Assembly: GCF_036373705.1 (NCBI RefSeq)
Contig: NC_089864.1
Span: 2,288,501-2,352,500, forward strand
From: Amia ocellicauda
Taxonomy: Eukaryota; Chordata; Actinopteri; Amiiformes; Amiidae
DNA: 64,000 nt
Reading direction: 5' to 3'
The translations under genes were made by a program, and so were the position numbers. Shown in pieces: positions 10,101 through 21,096 of this stretch (positions within the stretch are counted from its first letter, which is position 1; every line of letters starts with the position of its first letter). A model generated the notes under the pieces. It was not told where the DNA came from. It was given only the letters and a program-made list of their open reading frames with translations, and made no database searches.

Positions 10101-10430
10101 AGTGGCGTGGTGTTTAGCGCTGCTGCCTCACAGCTCTGGGATCCCATGTTTGAGTCCTGGGTTCGGGGGCCTGTCTGTGTGGAGTTTGCATGTTTTCCCT
10201 GTGTCTGTGTGGGTTTCACTGGGCACTCTGGTTATCTCCCACCATCCAAGGACATGTGGGTTAGGTTGATTGGTCTCTAAATTGCCCTGTGTGTCTCTGT
10301 GTGTTGCCCAGCGATGGACTGGCGTCCCGTCCTGGGTGTATTCCTGCCTTGCGCCCTATGCCTGCTGGGTTCGGCTCTGGCTTCTCCGTGACCCTCACCA
10401 GGATAAGCGGTTTCAAAGATTTATGGATAT
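10101..10430 (+). mobile_element. Fish tRNA-derived SINE (B1)
   Basis: The segment follows the layout of a widespread fish SINE. A tRNA-like head (GTAGCGCTGCTGCCTCACAGC-type box and a TGGGTTCGGGG B-box relative) is followed by a conserved core with GGAGTTTGCATGTTTTCCC, GTGTGGGTTTC, GACATGTGGGTTAGG and GATGGACTGGCGTCCCGTCC, then GGATAAGCGGTT at the tail. The family name is from memory of sequence style, so I give none. Copies lie in every B block. Confidence 0.75.
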
Positions 10431-11099
10431 TCCTCGTTTGCTAGTTTCATGTTTCGCCTATTTGTGCACCCAGTGTTGTGGCATTTTGAGATAATACTCG
10501 AAGTCAAAGATTCAGATGATTACTGTTTGCCAGTGTGGCGATGACTGGGCTGACCTCCCCAATATGGCGGCCACATTACTCTCCCTCACACCTCTACCAT
10601 CGAAGGATGGGAAGATTATATGAATAAGAGGGCCTGGATTCCCTACAGTAGGATTTCTAGCATTATATCATAGAATCCAGTGCAGGTGACAGGCAAGCTA
10701 TGAACAACATGAAAAGCTCTGAGGCTATCAGTAGCTGCACAGTAGCAAAGACAAGGTACAGCAGCAGCAAACCCTCGCGCCACTCCTCCCTCCTCAGCAC
10801 CATGACCTGATGGGGTGCAGGATTACCATGGATCGCTGCAGGGGTGTGAGGCTGCAAAAAGGTTAAGAACCACTTTCTAATGGTTACAATTAATCTTCAT
10901 TGCAGATGTGATGGAGTTATCTTAACCCTGTGAGCAGTAAACACCTACCGACCAGTACGTTAGAGTGCTGTGGTCCTCAGGGAGTTACACATACTGGTAC
11001 GTGCTGTCCGCTGCCTCGCAGACAGTCTGCAAGCTCACGGCTGCGGGCAAAGAGCACCGAGGCGACTGTGACGTCAGTCACGACTGGATGGATGGTTAG

Positions 11100-11234
11100 C
11101 ACTGAAAGCCGAATGATCTGTGAGGGGGTCCAGCCACCCTTTATCACAGGGCTTGCTGCAGTGTTTGCCACTTTTTATATCTTCAACCTACAGTACCAAG
11201 ATGAGGCGGCTCAGACACGGGAGTTCATTCAGAG
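11100..11234 (+). pseudogene. Terminal-exon fragment of a decayed repeated host gene (B1)
   Basis: An open stretch ends in residues GLAAVFATFYIFNLQYQDEA followed by FIQR and a splice donor, AG/GTAAGG, at 11234/11235. This resembles the C-terminal region of a multicopy fish protein family usually named SAMD3-like or uncharacterised; that match is from memory. In B2 and B4 the intron and next exon follow (23457 and 63804). Here the intron is cut after GTAAGGCC and replaced by LTR-retroelement sequence. Codons upstream are not clearly conserved and no start is evident. Confidence 0.5.
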
Positions 11235-11240
11235 GTAAGG

Positions 11241-11917
11241 CCCCACCCAGGGCAAGAAGCCTGTCGCACCGGCGAAATTCCTCCCCCGAGAGTCCGGACC
11301 GAAAGGTTGACATGCGACAGCTGAGAGAGCTGGCTAAAGATTGTGAGGTTTTTAACCCAGCAGACAAGGAAGGAAATGTCGACGCGTATATTAAGGACAT
11401 TAAGTATGCTTTGCGTTTCTATCCTGATGCTACGGAGAAGGAAAAGGTTCTCCTAATCCGCAAAACCACCTCTCGCCAAGTCCATTCTTGGATGGAGAGG
11501 CAAGGGTCCATGGTCTGCGATAGTTTTCCGCGATTGTGCAGAGCATTAATTAGGGACTATTCCAGGTTCATTGACCCGGTGGCAGCAGTGACTGCCACAC
11601 ACCAGATCAAACAGGGTAAATACGAGTCCCCCCGCGATTATTATGAGAAACTTAGGAAAACCTATTTTGCGGGTCAAGATCGACCCGGGGCCGAGGAAGA
11701 AGTGAGCTTTAAGGGTTTGTTTGTTGCTAATTTGTTTCCAGCGATTAAGGAAATGATCATATTACATGCAGACGCTATGCATATGAACATGGCCGAAATT
11801 CGTAAAATGGCACAAAAACTTGGGAAAGCAAGTACAATAGCGCTTCTGATGGTAAAGACACAAGCACCCGAGTACTGGCAGTGCACTCTGAGTGCCCTGT
11901 TTCTCCACTGGAGTTAA
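11241..11917 (+). pseudogene. Gag-like (capsid region) ORF, 5'-truncated
   Basis: The frame is open through the junction with block B, so its first ~40 codons derive from host sequence. The element part begins near 11241. It is rich in charged helices. A segment from about MRQLRELA to RKMAQKLGKA has the make-up of a retroviral capsid domain, including a DYYEKLRKTYF motif. The matrix region is missing and no CCHC zinc knuckle is seen. The frame ends at 11917 and overlaps the protease ORF, which is in the -1 frame. Confidence 0.7.
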
Positions 11918-13224
11918 AGGGGGCCGGGATGCCCAAGGACAGAACCCGAGACCCCCAGGCTTACAAGGAAAAGTATGAGGAAAAGCAATCTGGTCCTAGC
12001 CCAGTAGGGTCAACTCAATCTCTGAGCAAGGCTGCAGGTTCTGAGCTGCTGCAACGTTTAGCTCTGCTCTCGTTGCCCCCTCTTCCCAAAATGGAAATTA
12101 GTAGCCAGGGTAAAGGGCCGGACCTGCCACCTGAGCTGGGACTAGCTCCGGAGCCACCCCCTGTCCCCGCTTCTGTGTGTTTGATTGGATGGGAGGAACG
12201 GCAGGGGGGTTTCCCTGACACATCAGCTCACTGGTACCTCCCAGTGGGGGAAGCTGCCTGCAAGCAAGCTGAACCTTTGACGATGTTACTGGGTGACCTG
12301 ACACACAGAGGCAGAGCCAAGCGAGTTTACATAGAAGTGACCATTGAGAATGTGTGGGAGTGTGGAGCCTTGTTGGACACTGGGGCTGAAATTTGTTTAA
12401 TGTCCGCCACCACATTTGGCGACCTGAAACAAATTATGGAAACCTCAGACCAACAACTGAAAGTGGAAACTTGTAGTGTGAACATTACAAGTTACACAGA
12501 GACTAAGGCACAGATCACTCGAAAGGCGTGGTTAGAATTCACTTTTGGGAAGATGAAATTCGTTCACCCAGTCTATATTTCCCAAGCTGAAACCGAGAAG
12601 TTGATCATTGGTCAGGATCTTTTGAACAGGTTAGCACCGCTTATCGATTGTAAACGGAACAAGTTGTGGGTTCAAGTGCAACCACCAAAGCAGGTGGAAT
12701 TGAATGACAGACATGATACAGCCACCAAGGTACTTCGCAATGAGACCATTTTTGTGCATGTCCCTAAAGGGGGCATCACTCACTTCGATGATTTAGCTCT
12801 GTACCAGTTAGACTCTGAGCGATATGAAACTGAATTTGAAATTGTAGACGCCTTCCGGGGACACAATTGTAAATTGGACAGCGTTCTTAGCGAAAAGGTA
12901 AAAATGGAGGGCACTAAAATCATAGAGTTTGCAATAGACCAAACCGGTTTGCAGACCACCCTCCTAGAGTCACGTGAGAGAAAGCACAGGCTGTCTCACG
13001 GCTGGGGGGCTGAGGATATGGTACTCATAACGTTGCTCCCGAGTGGCTGGATCATAACAGGAAGTGTGATATGGATACTAGCCAAACGTCTGCGTGTATT
13101 GAACGACAGAGTGCATAACCTCAAGGGAGTACCGGCTTACCATGTAAGCCAACCATTCGAACCCAGGTCCCTACCCACTATAGACATCAGTGAAAGTGAT
13201 AGTGAAGATCACGTGCCTGAATAA
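11881..13224 (+). pseudogene. Retroviral-type aspartic protease fused to env-like C-terminus
   Basis: Near residues 160-170 the motif ALLDTGAEICLM contains the retropepsin DTGA active site, and LIIGQDLLNRL about 85 residues later fits the second conserved retropepsin element. After a spacer the frame continues into a segment with a hydrophobic stretch (ITLLPSGWIITGSVIWIL) and a short charged tail, like a membrane anchor of env. The expected pol sequence between them is absent, implying an in-frame internal deletion. There is no ATG at the start, which is consistent with expression by frameshift or readthrough in the ancestor. Confidence 0.75.
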
Positions 13225-13573
13225 CCCTTGAATTCCCAGTCACCTCCCTCTGTTAATCAACTTCCCCCTATTGGTTACCGTCAGTAACCACACTCAATAT
13301 ACTGAGTAATACTAATACCAATTGTTTTTGTTTTTTTGTTTTAATGTACTTGTGTTATAATATGTAACCTGTATATGTGCTAGTATAGGATTGTCAATTT
13401 GATTGGAATACATTCTGCTTAAATAATGAACTATTAGTTTGTTTTCTTTGATTTCTCGGGGTCATGAATGGTGAAGTCCACTGTTGAATTCTGTTACATA
13501 ACTTTGAGATAAATGCTTAACGTCTTATTTTGTCTTGAAGGGGATAACGTCCTAGTCGACCTCAGTCCCATTC
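13225..13573. other. Retroelement 3' untranslated region
   Basis: The AT-rich stretch between the env-like stop codon and the polypurine tract has no ORF or recognisable motif. It is conserved with 52708-53056. Confidence 0.5.
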
Positions 13574-13586
13574 AAGAAAGGGGGTA

Positions 13587-15415
13587 TGTAGCGTTATGTT
13601 GGGTGTATTTTGATAAGAGCATTTGGGCTCTGAGCTGAAGCACTGATCTAAAGAAGACCTCTCCCCCCCCAAAGTTATCAGATTTCCTAAGCTCATCAGC
13701 TTGGAACTGGTTTGCATCAAAGTGACAGTTTTGGGGAGGATGGCACCGAGAAGAGGCCAAATAGTTTGGAATTCTGCTATGAGATGTCTGGAGAAAGGGG
13801 CCTGTAGGTGATAAAAACTCTTTGAAGTGGATGAGAGCCGAAATCCCAACATAGAGCTACGAACCCGGGCCAACCGGCATTTCCAAAAGATGGCATGGAT
13901 TGACATCAGTCATAAATCAAGCCCCCCTCCAATAGGACACTGGGGGCTGAAACCGAAATCCAATCTCAAGAACTCAGGGACCAATCACCTATTGATCTGA
14001 CAGACTATAAGGAACAGCGGACAGTCAGTCTCTCTCTCTCTCTCACCTGAACCAGTAACTCGCTGCCACAGCTCAACCTGTAGCTCTGTTGCCAGAACCG
14101 GAACCAGAAACCAACCAAGTCTTTGCCGGCAACAGAAGAGTTAAACTGGGAGAAGGAGATTGAGCCGTACGAAGAATTCTTTTAAAGGACTTTATTAAAT
14201 AAAGAACTTTACAGACTGCGCTGCCCGCCTGTGCCCACCTGATCAGTGGAGTTTTACAGCTGGACAATTGACTAAGTCGACTGTATACAAAAGTGTCAGT
14301 CATTTAAATAGCTATTGAGTCTTAAGAAACTTGACCCTTGGAACAAACAGGGCCTGCTTTCCTCAAAGACTTTGTCTTCAAGTAACTACAGTGGAAACCC
14401 TGCTTGCCAAGAAGATTTTGTGCACAACCTTGGAGCCTTCAAACCAGTGGAAAATCTGGTTGGAAACGACTCTACTTTCGCGAAACCCCAACTTCCAGGT
14501 GCATCGACTGAGTGGAAGTTCTTGGACAAAGCCGAACCGGACTGCCTTTGTTCCAACCACACGGACCTCGTGCCGTGTGCTGTTATCTGAGCCCGAAGAC
14601 AGAGAGGCCTCTCTGCGACGAAGTTCACATAAGTTTAACAGTTTGGAGTTCATGATTCATGACAATTGAGGAATCAATTAGAAATGTTAATCTGTGATTT
14701 ATAACTGTAGAATGTGTAATATCATTTTGTTTTCTTAAATATAAATGTGTGTTGCATTAAACTGTTTTGTTGATAATTTTAGAAATAAAATCTGTCAACG
14801 CCGAGAAATATCTTCTCATTCCTGTTTTACTGTTTAGTCTGAAATTGACACAAGTTAATAGACATTAGATTATTGGTGGCCCTGCCTATCCTTAATCATT
14901 GAATAATAATCAGTTAAGGGAAATTGTGGTAACAAGTAATGATAGGATCTTTCTCGGCACCTAAACGTAAATGAGACTGATATATATATAACGAGAAGTT
15001 ACCTGACATAAATAATAACCTGCGTAGTTATTTAATGTCTGACTAACAATACTAATGAGAGACTCACCTTCGTCTTACTAACCGGTATTGTAGTCAATGT
15101 GTTTATAACCTTTTTTGTTTAACGATTTGTGTTATCATATGCGATCCCATGGTCTTTGATTTGGTCACGGAAGTGATTTGTCTTTGATTTGTTGATCTAG
15201 AGTTGAATTTTAATTAGTTTTTCCCTTTTGTATATTTAGTGTAGTGCTACATTTAGTCTTTGTTTTGAATACATTTGACAATTTATATCTTTGGAATTGG
15301 TGTCTGCGTCCAATTATTACAGAAATTGAGTTCTACAAGATTCCAGGATTCGTGATAAGGTGATACTATAAATTCACTTCTTTAATTTAAATTTATAAGT
15401 GTACCTTACGCTACA
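13587..15415 (+). repeat. 3' long terminal repeat (1829 bp)
   Basis: The LTR starts TGTAGCG directly after a polypurine tract and ends CGCTACA, a perfect 7-bp inverted terminus with TG...CA ends. Inside are a TATAA (14006-14010), a (CT)n tract (14034-14044) that is 6 bp longer in the other copy, and AATAAA (14198-14203), giving a plausible U3-R boundary. At 1.8 kb it is long for an LTR, and most of the length would be U5. An alternative is that part of the right half is leader sequence captured by recombination. Confidence 0.75.
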
Positions 15416-15420
15416 TAATT

Positions 15421-15492
15421 GGCCTTCTTTAGATCAGTGCTTCAGCTCAGAGCCCAAATGCTCTTATCCAAATACACCCAACATAACGCTAC
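15421..15492 (-). repeat. Inverted 72-bp fragment of the LTR start
   Basis: This is the reverse complement of 13587-13658 with one or two mismatches, ending CATAACGCTACA. It lies 5 bp beyond the LTR end, so the LTR is followed by a truncated second LTR in the opposite orientation. The arrangement makes 13587-15492 look like a unit with 72-bp terminal inverted repeats. Confidence 0.85.
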
Positions 15493-16229
15493 AAAAGTAA
15501 TACATTGAAGTTTTTAATTTTTTCCATAAAAAGTTTATTTTTGGAATTTTTAAAATACCAAAAAACAAATGCTTACAAATAAGTGTACAAGAGATATCAT
15601 CAGTTTTGCAAGGAGCACATCCGTGTAGCCCCGCAAAATTACATGGCAAAACAAAAACACAATTGGGCTGCATTGAATAAATACAAAAGCATCCTCAAAT
15701 GTACTCATTATTTCTGTTGTCATTATTACTATAGTAATATTTAATCATAACAAGAATATCTAAATTGCGCATTTTCATTCTCGTGATAAACTTCTGCCCC
15801 CCCTTCCCAATCACTATCATAACTGTGTACAATACTGAACAATGTGCCCAATTAAGTTTACAATACAAAAACATGCTTGATTAAGTTTTATAGTTCTCAG
15901 AAAGAGTAAAATGTTAAAAACATCCTCCTCTTAGAGACAGGGTTATGTTTTACAGGTTAACCCGAAGACTTAATCGATAATTGAGCATGCAATATCTAAT
16001 AGATCGATTAAAATATATATATATTTAGAGTTACTTTTGTTTGACATACAATACAAAATAAGGACCCTCTGTAATATACTCTTACAATGTTTTATTATCA
16101 GTCAAAAGTCAAACTAAAACAAAATAAGTAACTTACTGTGTGTTGTCCTTACGAAATGTCCAACTAGATAACATAATTGTAAAGGTCCAAAAATAATCAA
16201 AAACTATGTACAGTATATCCAATCCAGTG
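15493..16229. other. AT-rich DNA without a gene
   Basis: No conserved coding signal is seen. It may be the 3' flank of the hAT remnant that follows on the minus strand. It has a short (TA)n tract near 16014-16025. Confidence 0.4.
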
Positions 16230-17205
16230 TCCATTCAAACAGGCGTATTTTAAATGTTTGACAGGAATACAAGCCGATCGACTTGCTCTGGATCCAGGGC
16301 TGCTTTACAATGTTTCCTGCTGTAAAAGAGACACATTTAGGGCACAGGGATGTGCCTGACACACACAAGTCTTTTTTGGCCAGTTGAGCAAGATGTGGCT
16401 ACTTCAGGCCTGATTGCCGAGAGTGGTGTCTCCAGCGTCTCCTGCATCAGTTGTATTTCATAATTCTCCATTTCTTCTTGCTCACAGGTGTTAGTGTCAC
16501 CAAACAGGTCACCCATTGATAGTCAGCACAGTTTTTCTACTAGCTTCTATATTTTCAGAAGTGCCATGTTCCTTTCCCAAACCAGTTTCTTTTCCAAAAC
16601 CCTGTATCAGTTCTTTTTGAATGTCTCTGTGCACCTGGCGCTTTTGTTGTTCAAATCAATGTATCAATCGGTGAAAGCGTGGGTCAAATAACGTTTTGTT
16701 CAAAAGTATGGATGTTGATCGTCGTTCTTCTTTGTTGTACCTCAAACTCAGATCACTGTAGATTTTGTTTTGCATCTCCTTCATTACAGGAATTTCAGAT
16801 GATGCAAAGTTCTTAACTTGATTGATCAGGATATGCTGAAGGGGTAAAACCGCTGAAGCTGTGGGGTATTTGTTTGTTGATAATGCAGAGGTTGCCCTTT
16901 TGAATGGCTTCAGAGTGTCAACAACCATCCATTCATTAGTGGTTAACTCCAGATGAGAGCTTTTCATTCCCCAAAGATTACAACGGCCACTGCAGCCGTC
17001 CCGTCATCTTCCGCCAGCTCCACTGCTGAAGAGTTGGTTGGATCGCACTTAGTATGGATCCTGAGCTTCCCACCGTCGCTCTCAGGAATAAGGAGAAGTT
17101 TAATTTGTCTATTCGTGGCTTTGTTCTGCTATTCTGAAGTAGAAGCACTGTAGAACTACACAAATACAAAGTAAATGTAATATTAACAAATACACAACAC
17201 AAATA
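16230..17205 (-). pseudogene. hAT (ZBED-type) transposase remnant
   Basis: The minus strand from 16967 encodes about 100 residues with NEWMVVDTLKPFKRATSALS and a later TLFDPRFHRL, the LDPRFK-like motif of hAT catalytic regions. Further 3', around 16250-16350, frames broken by stops give TAGNIV and ALDPEQVDRLVFLSNI, the hAT C-terminal dimerisation signature. Frameshifts and stops separate these pieces, and the BED zinc finger is not clear. It is a dead element or a decayed ZBED-like gene derived from one. Confidence 0.8.
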
Positions 17206-17645
17206 GAATAAAAAAAGATTTAAAAGAACAAATTACATTGCTAATTGTTTTCATAAGTGTTAAAAATTTAAAATAGTGTTTCAGTGTTGTTGTTGTTATT
17301 AAGTGTTACAAACATGTGCTTTTCAGTGACGTTGTGTGTGGAGGTTCTGTGCCAAAAATAACTACATATTGACTTTGTGCAGCTTTAAAGATGGTCAGTT
17401 CGGAGAAGTTTCACTATTCACTTTAGAAACAATTCTATCCCGTCAATTGGTCACAAACTTTTCATCACAAACTTTTCCTCACCAGTGACAATTCATCAAC
17501 AATAAGGTCACCGACAAAAGACTGTGATCAACAAGTTTTCTGTAAGAAATCACTACTTAAGCTGTGCTAACAACAAATAGTGCAATAATAAGTAACAGAT
17601 ACAGTACATATTCACTTACAAATTACATAAATAAATCCCCAACTG
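17206..17645. other. Intergenic DNA, no gene seen
   Basis: AT-rich sequence with a small duplication of TCACAAACTTTTC near 17450-17480; the other copy (near 56940) has only one unit. No motif beyond this is supported. Confidence 0.4.
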
Positions 17646-17980
17646 ATCAAAGAAACACAGACAGCGCAGATACAAACACGGGCCCACTGTGCGTCTGCTG
17701 TACACAAGGCACAGAAACGCTAATACATGCAATGGAAACATGGCTGTAACCTGGATTCACAGCCTCTTATTCACTCAGTCTGCTTCTGCCTCATAGTTAG
17801 GGCTGTCAGTCAATTCAAATATTTGATCGGTCAATCAATGGGCATCAGTTGATTAATCAGTAGATTAAATCGAGCACTTATTAACAGTCTTTAAGTGCTT
17901 GCGCCACACAGTAATACTTAAATACTAGGTATTGATCTTACAATATAACACTGAACGGGAATGGTTAAAAAAATAAAAAA

Positions 17981-18024
<44 letters not shown>

Positions 18025-18385
18025 CACTAAATAATTATAATTAGATAACTAAATAATAATCACTTCAGTAAACGGATGTTTTGCTCACAATTGATACCAT
18101 AAACTACTCACATTGCTTGCAAAGGAAACAGAAAACCTTGACTTTGTCTTCAATGTTTCCTTATGAATTCAGTTTGAATTCAATAATCTAGCATCTAAGC
18201 AGGGCAATATTTGTCTTGTGTATTTAATAAGCCTAATCAGCAGCCTAAACTGCAGCTACTCTTCCTGGGGTCCACACAAATGGGGATGGCGATGGGGATG
18301 GTTCTGGGTCTAGGCCGGGAAACAGTAAACACTGGCAATTTAAACTATATTAAGAAAAAAAAATTATATATATATTATACACACA
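17646..18385. repeat. Segmental block C, copy 1
   Basis: The block starts at GATCAAAGAAACACAGACAG and matches 44532-45300 and 57122-58702. It includes a (TA)n tract at about 17990-18020. It lacks about 450 bp present in copies 2 and 3 (the part starting GCACAACAAGAGCCAGAGCC). It ends at transposon T2. No gene. Confidence 0.85.
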
Positions 18386-19347
18386 CACTGATCAGCCATA
18401 ACATTATGACTACCTGCCTAACATTTTCTCTGGTGACTGCAGGGTGGGGGGTGCCGACGGAGATTGCTCCAGTGAGAGTGGGGTGGGGCTGCCTGATCTG
18501 CACCAACGCAGCCCCATACGCCATAAACTGCGATGCACTGTGTGTTCTGACACCTTTCTATCAGAACCAGCATTCACTTTTTTAGCAATTTGAGCTACAG
18601 TAGCGCTTCTGTTGGATCGGACCACATGGGCCACACGGGATTGGTGGAGTGCTGCAGAGATGGTTGTTCTGCTGGAAGGTTCTCCTCTCTCCACAGAAAC
18701 ACGCTGGAGTTCTGTCAGAGTGACCATCGGGTTCTTGGTCACCTCCCTCACTAAGGCCCTTCTCCCCCGATCGCTCAGTTTGGCCGGGCGGCCAGCTCTA
18801 GGAAGAGTCCTGGTGGTTCCAAACTTCTTCCATTTACGGATGATGGAGGCCACTGTGCTCATTGGGACCTTCAATGCTGCAGAAATTTTTCTGTACCCTT
18901 CCCCAGATCTGTGCCTCCATACAATCCTGTCTCGGAGGTCTACAGACAATTCCTTGGACTTCATGGCTATGTTTGTGCTCTGACATGCACTGTTAACTGT
19001 GGGACCTTATATAGACAGGTGTGTGCCTTTCCAAATCATGTCCAATCAACTGAATTTACCACAGGTGGACTCCAATCAAGTTGTAGAAACATCTCAAGGA
19101 TGATCAGTGGAAACAGGATGCACCTGAGCTCAATTTTGAGTGTCACGGCATAGGCTGTGAATAGTTATGTGCTTTTTTGTTTTTAAATACATTTGTAAAG
19201 ATTTCAAACTTCTTTCACGTTGTCATTAACGGGTACTGTTTGTAGAATTTTGAGGAAAATAATGAATGTAATCCATTTTGGAATAAGGCTGTAACATAAC
19301 AAAATGTGGAAAAAGTGAAGCGCTGTGAATAGTTTCCAGATGCACTG
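18386..19347 (-). mobile_element. Mosaic Tc1-like element T2, copy a
   Basis: This 962-bp element is flanked on the right by TA. The left terminus, CACTGATCAGCCATAACATT, and the right terminus, ending GTTTCCAGATGCACTG, belong to two different fish Tc1 families and are not inverted repeats of each other. The transposase ORF is likewise a join of two N-terminal domains and has no catalytic domain. It cannot be autonomous. Confidence 0.85.
18410..18964 (-). pseudogene. Chimeric, truncated Tc1 transposase ORF (184 aa)
   Basis: Residues 1-110 form the paired-like HTH region of one Tc1 family, with an AGRPAKLS linker near 57-64. Residues 111-155 (SNRSATVAQIAKKVN and later HTVHRSLWRMGL) are a second, differently derived copy of the same second-HTH region. 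The rest is out-of-frame sequence to the stop. No DDE motif is present. The translation is identical at 58727-59281. It might still bind Tc1 ends, but that is inference. Confidence 0.8.
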
Positions 19348-20900
19348 TATATAGACACTAAAACGGTCACCGGCACAGCCCCAGCTGGGGATTTTAGGCT
19401 CCCCCCCAACTGTGCAGGACCCAGAGACAGACCTGTGGAGAGAGAGACCCCATTAGTGCTGCTGCCCCTCACACTCGATACCTTCCCCCTCTGGGACAAT
19501 TACCAAACCACAGCCCCCCCACAGGGCTCAGAGGTTTAGTCTTCTCTTCTGCACAGAGAGACAGTCAGTGCACTGACACAGACACACCAGAGCACATCAA
19601 CACACATCTCTTATGATTATGGACTCTCTCACACACACAGCAGGTCATTGTGGAAGTACTGAAGCGCTTACACTGATCTTGTCTGCAGATAACGGCACAA
19701 TACAGGCGTGTGGACGTGGGGTAATACTGAATTGTACACATTATACACTGGGTGAGGTTTGCTGCCAGTGATGGTAAGGACTGCCCCTCTGCTGTTCTCC
19801 TCCCCACCCCCTGGTCCTTCTCCTCTGTCCCACTCCTGATACGAGTTTGTACATTCAGTCCCAGACTCGAATAACTCGCTTCCCAAATCCTACACAAGAC
19901 CAGCACAGTGAAACAGAAATACTCCTGAGTGCTGGTGTGTGAGGCGCCCTGTCCCTCAATGGCGCCGCGCATCCCTGCAGCCCCGCCGCCTCTCGCAGCC
20001 TCTCCTGCAGCCTCCACACCGCACTGCGCATGCCCGGACGCGTCCGCCACTGGAAACGTGGCATGAGCGGCACTGTGACGCCCCACGAAATACGACCTCC
20101 TGATTGGCTGCTGGAGTCTGTACAGATGTCAGTCAAGTGTTATCGACCAATAGCGGTTCTAGAAAAGTATTCTCGGCTGAGCAAGACCGTTATGTATTTT
20201 TCGTGCAGAAAAGCCTGTCTGCCTGCAGCACACGAAGTGCGTTAATGAAACAATCATGATAACGGGTCACAATGAGTTGACTAAACGGTGTTTTTCAGCG
20301 AATCATATATACATTATTTCATGATTTGCGCTGGATTACCTGCACCCGCCCCAGCGCTCTTGTTTTGCACAGATTTATCCCCACCCTGTTTTCATCTGGC
20401 ATCGAAAATGTAATTATATTTTAATCTCAATAACGTCATTTTAATGTCAAAATACAGTTACGTATACAAAATACAACATGACTATGCATAACCGTCAAAA
20501 GACATAATGCAACAAATTTAATATAACTGACAGCATAGCACCATGCACAGCATTATAGCTACAGTAAGGACATTTATTGTTTTATTGTTTAAAGTATTTT
20601 ACATTCAAAAAAATGTAAAACATACACAATTTTAATACTCGATTAAAATTGTTTAAATCCATTTCTAAACTCATTTAAAAACTTTTTAAGCCCTAAAGTG
20701 TTTGAAGAAAAAAGGAAATCGCAAATAAATTCTAAGTGAATGTATGCATTAAAGCATAAAAACGATTCAATTCGTGAACAAATGGCAAACTGCCAAAACA
20801 ACAAAATTGAACAAAACAGTCAAATGCATCAGATCAATCAAAACGTATCTTTACATACCTAGACACTCTACTCTTCTGTGACTCCACACTGTTCCGAAAG

Positions 20901-21096
20901 TAACCACGTCACAGAGCATGACGTCGTCCCTCCACCGCCCTATAAAAACCCCGCCCACAAGCCCCGCCCACGCTGGCACCGAGGCGCCCCATTGGTCAGC
21001 GCTCTGCGCACTAGAGACGCGATGATCAGAGTAGAGAATAGATAGAGAGCTTCACGGCACTTTTGTATGTAAAGAGGTACGCCATCTTGACTAGGA
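20901..21096 (+). promoter_or_regulatory. Promoter-like cluster (B2)
   Basis: All elements of the B1 cluster are conserved: two CRE-like sites, TATAAA, two CCCCGCCC boxes, ATTGG and GCCATCTTG, displaced by 11916 bp. Confidence 0.6.

Larger units (their letters stand above)
7466..11240. repeat. Segmental duplication block B, copy 1 (B1)
   Basis: This copy starts at GTCACCGGCACAGCC immediately after T1 and aligns with 19366, 46949 and 59683. B1 and B3 share the absence of 16 bp that B2 and B4 have (near 20117 and 60434), so two B lineages existed before the large duplication. The homology with B2 and B4 stops at GTAAGGCC just after a splice donor, where LTR-retroelement sequence begins. Confidence 0.95.
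11241..15415 (+). mobile_element. LTR retroelement / endogenous retrovirus remnant, copy a
   Basis: Gag-like sequence, an aspartic protease, an env-like end, a polypurine tract (13574-13584, AAGAAAGGGGG) and a 3' LTR occur in the expected order. The 5' LTR, primer-binding site, start of gag, reverse transcriptase, RNase H and integrase are all missing. The element is therefore 5'-truncated and internally deleted and cannot replicate. It abuts the host splice donor of block B1. A near-identical copy lies at 50724-54905 through segmental duplication, not independent insertion. Confidence 0.85.

Noticed and set aside
10270..10494. Short plus-strand ORFs around 10056-10494
   Set aside because: They lie inside the tRNA-derived SINE and its flank.
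10930..11238. Possible tetraspanin because of an ECCGPQG stretch
   Set aside because: Only the three-letter CCG motif fits. There are no four membrane spans, and the downstream residues fit another repeated fish family better.
14315..14669. Overlapping ORFs on both strands within the LTR
   Set aside because: The frames are not preserved between the two LTR copies: a one-base difference near 14558/54042 changes them. No domain is present.
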